Source: Blakeslea trispora (Eukaryota; Mucoromycota; Mucoromycetes; Mucorales; Choanephoraceae). Taken from it: a stretch of DNA of 64,000 bases. The position numbers and the translations under genes are program-made. The DNA lies in the NCBI GenBank assembly GCA_025331445.1, contig JAIWNE010000145.1:1-64000 (forward strand), in the 5' to 3' direction. Positions 56,952-64,000 of this stretch are shown piece after piece. How positions within the stretch are numbered: position 1 is the first letter of the stretch; every line of letters starts with the position of its first letter. Under the pieces are notes generated by a model, which had not been told where the DNA came from, ran no database searches, and saw nothing but the letters and a program-made list of their open reading frames with translations.

Positions 56952-58515
56952 TAGGAATCGCAGTCGGGTCGAGTCAACTCGACTTAAAACCCGTCGGGTC
57001 AAAAAACTGACTCGACTCGACTTTGTTTTTTAAGCATATAACCGACTCGTAACCGACTCGACCTAATCGAAAGACTCGTCGGGTTCGTGTAACTCGGGTC
57101 AGCTTCAAACAAGAATGTGTTTACTTAGGATCTTTTTTAAATTTGACATAAGTATGTTAAGTAAATTTTTGATGTGTCGTAAATTTATTAAGTAAGACTA
57201 AAATAAAATAAATACAAAAAAAGTTTAAGAATGAAATAATCAAAAAAAGAAGCAATAAGAAACATGAATACAGTTTAAATATAAGACAGTTGTGTATGCA
57301 TTTAAACAAAGTATATAAGCGGCTTATGTGATTTGCAAAATAGAAAAATATAACTAGATCTTGCGCAGGTGTTGTATATCTTGAGACCAGTAACTTGACA
57401 GGACTAATGTCTTAGTTGCTTTTGCTTCAATTCTTGCTCTTGCAATGGTAGTGATGCGCTTCGCTCACAAGGCGTTGATGTAGCTTGTATAGAAGATATT
57501 TTTTTGTTATTGGTGAAAGAGCAGGATATTTTTCACTTCAATTTTTAGCAACGAGTAGGTCTTCCTGATCTGAGAAAGGTTTCAATCAAGATCGGCTAAA
57601 TTTGAATTTCTTTCATACCTCTATTCAATCTACCAAGTTTGCCTGTTTAACATCCAAGAGTCAATGCTAACACATATGATGCAGCAGTGAGAAAATTTGA
57701 ATCATGGGCATATGAGTATTTTGTTCTTGCATAATTATCATTGTGATATATTCACTATTAATAACAATAAAAAGTCAATCAGACCAAAAGAAAGATGTTT
57801 TATTCAGATATATGTTTTCTGTCTCTATTTATACTATGGGAAATACAGGTATGATAACTGAGTAACTTGAGCACAATGTATACATTGCCTGTAACCTGGA
57901 TACATTGTATCCAGTGTTTGTACCGTTTGAACGCAACAGCCTGAGAATTCCATATATAGAAATAGACTGGTCACAATAAGCCTAATCTGATCTTTACTTT
58001 ATTTTATTGCTCTGAAAGAGGCTGTTGTATGCAACAATCATTAGCATTTTCTCTTGCTACATTTAACTTTTTTACAAATTGTTTGGTAGTGGCTGGCTTT
58101 ATATTTGAGCATTGATCACTCATCGCTTAAAAAGTAACTTTCCAAATAAGATTACAATTGTGATAAATCGCATAACCTTTACTCTTTTTCATTGTAGGCT
58201 TGAGTTGTTAGATTTTGGGTAGTTCCGCGTTTTATGAAAGTAGCATCATCGTATTAGCGATATTGCAAGTAAATAATAAAAGAAAAATAATATGACCAAA
58301 ATGATAAATGTAATGTAAGAAAAGGAGTTTTTTTAATCAAAAGCAAAATCGAGCTCTATACTACTTCTACAGTAACACTAGAGTAAGCCCGAATACCTTA
58401 ACCCGTCGGGTACCCGACGGGTGACTCGACTCGACTTTAGATTTTTGGCAAACCCGACTTTTTGTAAGTTGAGTCGAGTCAAACTCGACCCGTACCCGAC
58501 AGATTGAGATTCCTA
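56952..58515 (-). mobile_element. hAT copy 2, internally deleted, carrying a solo E LTR
   Basis: 56952-57600 matches the left end of hAT copy 1 (2148-2790), including the codons near the transposase C-terminus. 57600-58515 matches its right end (5625-6205). The intervening transposase is gone. Termini TAGGAATCGCAGTCGGGTC and the complement of TAGGAATCTCAATCTGTCGG are intact, so it could be moved by an enzyme supplied elsewhere. It sits in a LINE. A solo E LTR lies at 57742-58036. Confidence 0.85.
57742..58036 (-). repeat. Solo E LTR in hAT copy 2
   Basis: 295 bp, inverted, TGTGATATATTCAC...GCATGCAACA-type ends, flanked by ATCAT (57737-57741 and 58037-58041). The empty site is visible in hAT copy 1 at about 5757-5775 (ATAATTACTATTAGCATTTT). 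Confidence 0.9.
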
Positions 58516-59569
58516 ACTAATACTTCCAGCGGTGTAGATGATTCCTCTGTTGCTGTAATTCCTTCAGCCGTTTCTCCCGCCAATTAGTCCGAAATCGACT
58601 GTAATTCCTTGTAAGCTTGGCAACAACATCTTTGATGCTATTCCAGTGATCTTGTGGAGAGTGATCATTTGATGATAGGTGCCTCTCAACATAGATGTCT
58701 ATGCCTTTGTGAATTTTTTGCACATATGATGGGATGTTGACTAGATTAGGGTTGGTCCGCCATAGACCTTTACCCTCTCTGGGAGATGTTATCGCATACG
58801 TTAATGTGAGAAGCGCGTGGTCAGCCCACTTGGAATTGATAAAACTAGCATCTGCCTGGCTGTATTTATTTCAGATTGTATTGCTAATACACAAATAATC
58901 GATGCAAGAACGTGAGCCATTAGTCCCTTTAACTGTCGGTAAGTAAGGAACTGAAGAATTCGAATCGTTAATGCAATCGTGCATGTGTACACCCAGAAAC
59001 CGTAGGAGATTGTGTGGAAGAGTGCCTCTTCTAGTATAATAACTGCTAAGACTGTCTAAACAAAAACTGAAATCGCCCGCGATTAAAAGGTTGTGGACCA
59101 AATCCGGGTGAGATTCATTCATGGAGTTTATGGTATTGACAAGGTCATCAAAAAATTGATTTCGTTGGTTATTCTCATCCGACGCAGGTGCATAAATGTT
59201 CATTATATAGATTGGTTGAAAGGTTGGTTCTTCTGGCATATTGACTGATATCAGTATATATCGGCCATCATCAGCTTGTTGAATAGTCTGAATTTGTAGA
59301 TTGTTGTTATAATTAATGATGCCACAATATTGGCTCCAAATAGCTTGTTTCGATTGTAATTGTAAGTTGAGATATTCTGAGATCTGATCATGTTGATCTG
59401 ATGGGATATTGGTTTCTTGGAAGAGAAGTATGCTATATTGTAAAGATCGAATAAAACGTGTCATATTAGAAGCAATGGAAAGATCGTAACATTTGTATAA
59501 TGTGCGACAGTTGAGAGAATTTAGCTTAATAAAGCAGGATCTCCCTGGGGTAGGCTGAATCTTACTCAT
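58516..59569 (-). pseudogene. LINE ORF2: apurinic-type endonuclease and linker to reverse transcriptase
   Basis: ATG 59569 starts MSKIQPTPGRSCFIKLNSLN. Endonuclease motifs follow: LNCRTLYKC, LLFQETN, IYAPASDENN, LLIAGDFSFCLDS (GDFN-like with Ser for Asn) and GSRSCIDYLCIS. A TGA at 58871-58873 comes next, then in the same frame NSKWADHALLTLTYA and a helical linker to YSRFRTNWREKRLKELQQQ, ending at the hAT. Such endonucleases nick the target DNA for target-primed reverse transcription. ORF2 is interrupted by the stop, the hAT copy and the L2 LTR. Confidence 0.85.
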
Positions 59570-59742
59570 TTTTAGAGATTGAATCTACTAGGAGGCTTGA
59601 CGTGACGGCCTGACCTAGTTTTCATCCCTTGTTCTTGGTTGGTTGTGATAGGGTTCTTGATGGAATCCTCCTCTACCAAAGCCATGTCTGTATCATCTTC
59701 TGTCATTGATAGATTTATTGAGTTTTCAACTCTAACCTCTAC

Positions 59743-61069
59743 TTATAAAGTACTCTCTTCGTCGTGTATTGTCATTTCATTATCACTGTAATCTACCACA
59801 GTCGGGGAAGCTGGAGTTGCTTTGCTCATCTGTGATCGGTCACTATCCACGCTGCTGGAATTTTCGATATCTTCATCCGTTAACTGGACTGTAGAACTGA
59901 CAGTAGAAGGCAAAAAGTTTCCAAAGGTAAGAGGACAATTTCTTGAAGGACTTTGGTTTTTGGAACGTTTCTTAATCTTATTCCAAGATGCTTTAGGACA
60001 TTTAGCTCTCAAGTGTTCGCAGCTCCCGCAAAGATAGCAGACCTTACGGCGGGGTTGTAGCTTAGGACTGATATATGTGGAGCTAGTTTATAACTAAGAT
60101 AGGATAATGATAGCTTTATTTGGGTTAAAATATACTGAATAAAAAAATAATGATATAATTTGGCTTACTTTTGCTAGTCTCTTTGCTCGCGTATCTAATT
60201 GGAACCAAAGAGAAAAGCAGAAGCAGTGGCACATTGGATAATTTATAAGATTTTCATAGTGGTACAAAGAAGGTAAAGAAAAACATTTGCAGGGTGGGTC
60301 TAGGGATAGCCGAACTTCCCTCATTTCAGGACAATTGTTTCTCAAATGATTATCTACATGACAATAGGTACAGATCAGTTTCATGGTGTTCCAATTTAAA
60401 CGGAGAAAATGACCTTCTTCCCATGAAGGGATTTGGGGTTCCAATTCCAAGAATTGCTTGGTTTTTTCTCGATTAAGGGTGAATCCTCGACCATTGGACC
60501 AAAGGCCGTCCTCAATAAATCTAAGAATCTCACCATACTTTGAGAAAAGCTCGATCAGTCTATATTTCAAGAAATCCTCTTGTTCATGTGGGATTTCTGA
60601 AATACCAATGCGCACAACATCGGCGTTTTTGTCCAATGTCTTGCTGACTTTGATAGGTTGGTTTTGAATATTGAAAGGCTTCATTAGAGCTTGATCGCGC
60701 TCAGCAGCCGAGGCAAAGTTTATTTCAACTAAGCGTTGACGACCTATTTTGCGCTCGCGCAAGCCGATGCCCTTAGGGAATTGTTGTCGCAAGATACTGT
60801 TGAGACTGGCATTCTGAAATTCCATGCCAGTTAAGACGGATAGGTCAATAGCAACCGAGAATCGATTTTTTGTTTCAACAAAACGGTGTTACTCTGAGTT
60901 GCTCCAACATCAAAAGACGATCCTTGGAAGGATCGCAGTCGCTGAGCCCAAGTAGCAACTTGGAAGGGTTCGTTGTTGGGTTGTGTTGGGAGGAATGCGC
61001 GCCAGTCCCATGAGGGTTGGCAGCATCACCATAATTTTTTAGGTTCTGATTTTTATCGGGAAGAGCCAC
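59743..61069 (-). pseudogene. LINE ORF1: nucleic-acid-binding protein with two CCHC knuckles
   Basis: ATG 61069 begins MALPDKNQNLKNYGDAANPH. A frameshift near 60890 moves to the frame at 60825. An RRM-like half follows (RQRLVEINFASAAERDQALM; VVRIGISEIPHEQEDFLKYR; GEILRFIEDGLWSNGRGFTL), then a CCHC knuckle (CTYCHVDNHLRNNC). After a gap or intron around 60060-60200 comes a second knuckle (CYLCGSCEHLRAKC) and an acidic Ser-rich tail ending at 59743. ORF1 proteins bind the LINE RNA. The gene lies head-to-head with the host gene at 61222, about 150 bp apart. Confidence 0.75.
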
Positions 61070-61221
61070 GACAGTCTGTATTTAACTGTAAAACGGTACA
61101 GAGTTCCTGAATTCCAAAATGTCATCGGCATATTATTTTCTAAAAAAAAAAAGAAAAAAAAAACTCAATTTTTTTCTCTTTTTTTTTTTACCTGTCTGCT
61201 GTTATTTTTTTAAGATCCAAA
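61070..61221. other. Shared upstream region between the LINE and the first host gene
   Basis: About 150 bp with A-runs and T-runs (61140-61210). It holds the 5' end of the LINE and the start region of the gene at 61222. The strong homopolymer tracts may be a nucleosome-poor promoter. No clear TATA element. Confidence 0.35.
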
Positions 61222-63783
61222 ATGATTGAAGAATTGACAGAGCAACATGATCTGGTGATGACAGAAGCTAACCTGACTGATTCAGGATCCAGTTCCGAAT
61301 CAGATTCAAGCTCGGATTCAGAAAGTGATTCAGGATCTGAATCGGATACTTCCAGTATGGCCGAACTTATCACAGATATCGATAATACAATTGATGAACA
61401 CCATGAAGAACCGATCCATAAGATCGACACACCCAAGCAAGATTTACCTCTCGTCTTAAAAGACGTGAAGAATCCGGTAGATCATGTTCGCTTCTCACCA
61501 GTTGAATCCTCACCTATTGTCAACTACACCCTTATGCACGATCAAGTCTATGAAACAGTGGTAGAAGACATTGAGATTGACGATCAGCTAGAGCCAGTCA
61601 TAAAGGATGCCATTCGTCCTATACAATCTCGAATAGAATCAGTGCCTATTAATCAAGAAGAGGTAGAATTTGCACTCACGATGAACGACTCGGCCATAGA
61701 CGAAGAAGCGATCGAGGTAGACTCGCCCAAAACGCGCTTGCCTGACCTTTTTCAACGTATCAATTTCTCGGGTTCGATTTTTGTGACAGAAGAGGCTTAT
61801 GCAACGTATACAACAAAGAAGTCATGCCCAGAAGAATGTCAGGCAACGTTTGATACTTTGACCAAGTTACAGTCTGCTAGAAGGCCAGGACGTCGTGAAG
61901 CACAAGCCAAGTCTTCTCCAACACCTTCTATACCATCACAACCTTCTTCTCCCATCAAGCGTTCCATGGACACTCGAGAAATAGGCGAAACAAAGAAAAG
62001 TAAACCTAATATGCCTTCTGTTGCTCAAAGTCCTTTAGATATCTTGTTACCCGACAAAGCCACAAGAGTCTTAACTCGAGCACAATCTCATCTATCCAAT
62101 GATCTTCAGACAGCTTCAAGCACTGCCTCCACTGAACCTGAACCACGTTCTCGGTTTTCAAAGGAAGATCATAAACGATTTATTATGCTATTTGATAAAT
62201 TAAGAAAGGTAAAGCTTTTTTTTTTGCTTCCAAATCAATATATGAGTACTAATACAATATGGGATGAGGTTAGAATGGAAAATTACCAGAACCAGAAAAT
62301 AAATGGTACCAACAGATGCTGAAAGATTTAGAAGAAGAAAAGTCACTTTTCCTCAAAACACAACGTAGTAAAATACTTCAATCAGGTGTGTACAGTATTA
62401 TAGAACCCAAATTAAGCGCATTATATCATGCCCATTATACATATCAATTGGAAAGACGCCATCGATACCCAGTAAGTGCTCAAGGTATTTCAATACATTC
62501 TCAACTCATTCTATCAATGATTGTTTTAGCCATTCTATGCATTTCTTAAATCCATCAGTATTAAACCTGAATCACCTGTTGGACAAGGCATTTTGAATCA
62601 CAAAGCCAGATTATTATTGGCTGGACAGATTGCACCTTGTCGAGAAAGACTGTTTGAGTCAAAAAAGATTGATATTCAAAGAAAATATCTAGTGACTCAA
62701 CCCAAAGAAAAGAAAGCTCAGTTTTATCGAAAAAGGATACCTGAGGCCATCAGCTTGGATTCAAAGGCCAGTCCCTTGATTAGGGATACCATGCCTCATG
62801 TGGCTATATCCATCGAGGGTCTGTTAGATTTGCTGTATGTGATGCATTTACCTGATTTTGACATGTGCATGCCATTAGAGGTCATTGCTCATCCTGATGG
62901 TAAACGGACGATCTGTTTTGACCATGCCTTTCCTCGACAGACCATAAATGCACGAGATATCTATCAGTGTGTGTTTGATGCTGCCTTTAAAAGCATGAAC
63001 CTTGATTGGAAGAATCGACACGATATTGTGCCTTCTAAAGATGAACAAAAAGATAAACAAGAAGATGAAAAGGAAGACGAAAACCTTCAATATAATACTT
63101 GGACCTTTGGTGATTTAAACATATTAATTCGTCATCAAGCTGATGCTGAAATGCAGGTAACTTATTCTTTGATAAAAAAAATGAAAAGAACAAGGAACAT
63201 CTTGTTGACTTTTTTTTTTTTTTTTTGTAAAGAACAAGGAAAAGCAAGTCATGGAAAAGGTCTTGATGGATGTGAAATTGGATTATTTCAGCCATAGTCT
63301 TAAAGAAGTAGTGCTACCTGTTGAGAGAGCCGTTCAATGGTTTCGTTCTTATATTCACGGCCATGCACCTACTCTTCTAGCTAGAGTGCATGTACCTAGC
63401 CATTCTGTTGTTAGTGTAGAACACAAGACAATGGTGGATATTATGGGTAAAGAATGGCAACCTCGATTTGAGACGAATGTACTTATGCATCTATTTACGC
63501 ACCTTCATGAGTAAGTTACTCCTCTTTAATGATATGCTTGTATCTATTAACCACTGCTACTAGTCATTTAAAACCAGGTCATTATTTGCTACGACGTAAA
63601 CCTAAAGAGAAATCATTGGATATCTTTAGAGCAACAGACCAAACGACCCATCCTGAACTCAACCTGGACACTTTTCTTAAACCCAAACCAGATATAACCA
63701 GTCCAGAGTCCTGTTATATACCTGCTTGGACTTGCGATAAAAATGAACAAGAACGCATTCAATGGACATTTCCCCCTCAATAA
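61222..63783 (+). CDS. Five-exon host gene; possible ICE2/NARG2-like (little elongation complex) protein
   Basis: Exons 61222-62208, 62274-62471, 62530-63156, 63233-63510 and 63564-63783 join in frame to 769 residues, with GT-AG introns of 53-76 bp. The N-terminal third is acidic with a Ser/Asp/Glu repeat (about residues 21-45), then an unstructured Pro/Ser-rich region with basic patches (RPGRREAQAK; KRSMDTREIGETKKSK). The second half is folded, containing a segment YNTWTFGDLNILIRHQ and later LDYF...ERAVQWFRSYI and LARVHVPSH. This TFGDL...R plus downstream W and ARV pattern resembles, from memory, the C-terminal NARG2/ICE2 domain of the snRNA-gene elongation complex. The match is tentative. 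No lesions were seen, so it is probably a functional nuclear gene. Confidence 0.75.
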
Positions 63784-63814
63784 AAACAATAATAATAATT
63801 TATATACTCTCCGT

Positions 63815-64000
63815 TTATTTTTTTCTTTTACCATCTCGATCACGACGCTCATCACGACTTCTACTATAACGAGAACGATGCCTTGAACTAGAAGAACCAT
63901 GGCGACGAGAATGACGGTCAGGCGATTTGGATCTTCTTCGTCTCTTATAATCTCTGTCTTCATCATCTTCTTCTTCCTCGTCTTCATCATGATGGTATCG
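63815..64000 (-). CDS. RS/RD-rich protein, C-terminal end (partial at window edge)
   Basis: Minus-strand frame open from the window end to TAA at 63815-63817 (61 residues). Composition is Asp/Glu then Arg/Ser: DEDEEEEDDEDRDYKRRRRS, SPDRHSRRHGSSSSRH and RSRDERRDRDGKRKK. Such tails are found on splicing factors and other RNA-processing proteins, which use them for protein contacts and nuclear speckle targeting. The rest of the protein is outside the window. It is convergent with the preceding gene, with stops about 30 bp apart. Confidence 0.65.
   Translation of the reverse strand, partial: RYHHDEDEEEEDDEDRDYKRRRRSKSPDRHSRRHGSSSSRHRSRYSRSRDERRDRDGKRKK

Noticed and set aside
1..64000. tRNA, rRNA or CRISPR arrays
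   Set aside because: No cloverleaf, rRNA-like conserved block or spaced direct-repeat array was recognised. The short tandem repeats seen are an A/T 12-mer (33905-33954) and coding repeats.

Overview
This is eukaryotic DNA, most likely from an early-diverging fungus of the Mucoromycota/Mucorales type. The basis is AT-rich sequence, very short GT-AG introns (53-76 bp) with CTAAC-like branch points, and transposon families (Ty3/gypsy with chromodomain, hAT, Mutator-like, CACTA, PIF/Harbinger, Helitron, DIRS-like, LINE) in the mix known from such genomes. The lineage is an inference; no species marker is present.

About 61 kb (1-61,100) is a graveyard of nested mobile elements. Only the last 2.8 kb (61,222-64,000) looks like ordinary host genes: a five-exon acidic protein of 769 residues and, convergent to it, the 3' end of an RS-rich protein gene.

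Layout. 1-411: polypurine tract and LTR of an element lying left of the window. 450-2147: an unrecognised three-exon gene and a Helitron-associated N-terminal gene fragment cut by a hAT transposon (2148-6205). 8204-11204: decayed TNP2-type (CACTA) transposase. 12513-13492: four-exon unknown gene with one stop. About 14985-15690: decayed Helitron helicase fragment. 16019-31441: gypsy element A (minus strand), split by gypsy element B (18452-29612), which is itself split by a Helitron (23179-28234) and a solo LTR (20712-21031). 31442-31698: Tc1/mariner scrap. 32660-37473: Mutator-like element with terminal inverted repeats and several solo LTRs inside. About 37500-44422: gypsy element C (plus strand), split by a non-autonomous CACTA element (39672-42315) and a solo LTR (42596-43186). 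44423-45621: DIRS-like remnant. 46145-48722: PIF/Harbinger transposase with a Myb/SANT-like partner. 50448-56237: hAT end carrying gypsy element E, which lacks integrase. 56787-61069: LINE (minus strand) cut by a second hAT copy (56952-58515) that carries a solo E LTR.

Many insertions were placed to the base by finding target-site duplications and checking that the interrupted reading frame rejoins when the insert is ignored. This gives a relative chronology: A, then B, then the Helitron and solo LTR in B; C, then the CACTA element and solo LTR in C; E, then the solo LTR in its gag. Nearly all transposase genes carry stops or insertions. Element B (LTRs about 99% identical by eye, one 1,709-codon Gag-Pol frame with a single stop) and element E (one open 1,297-codon frame) are the least decayed.
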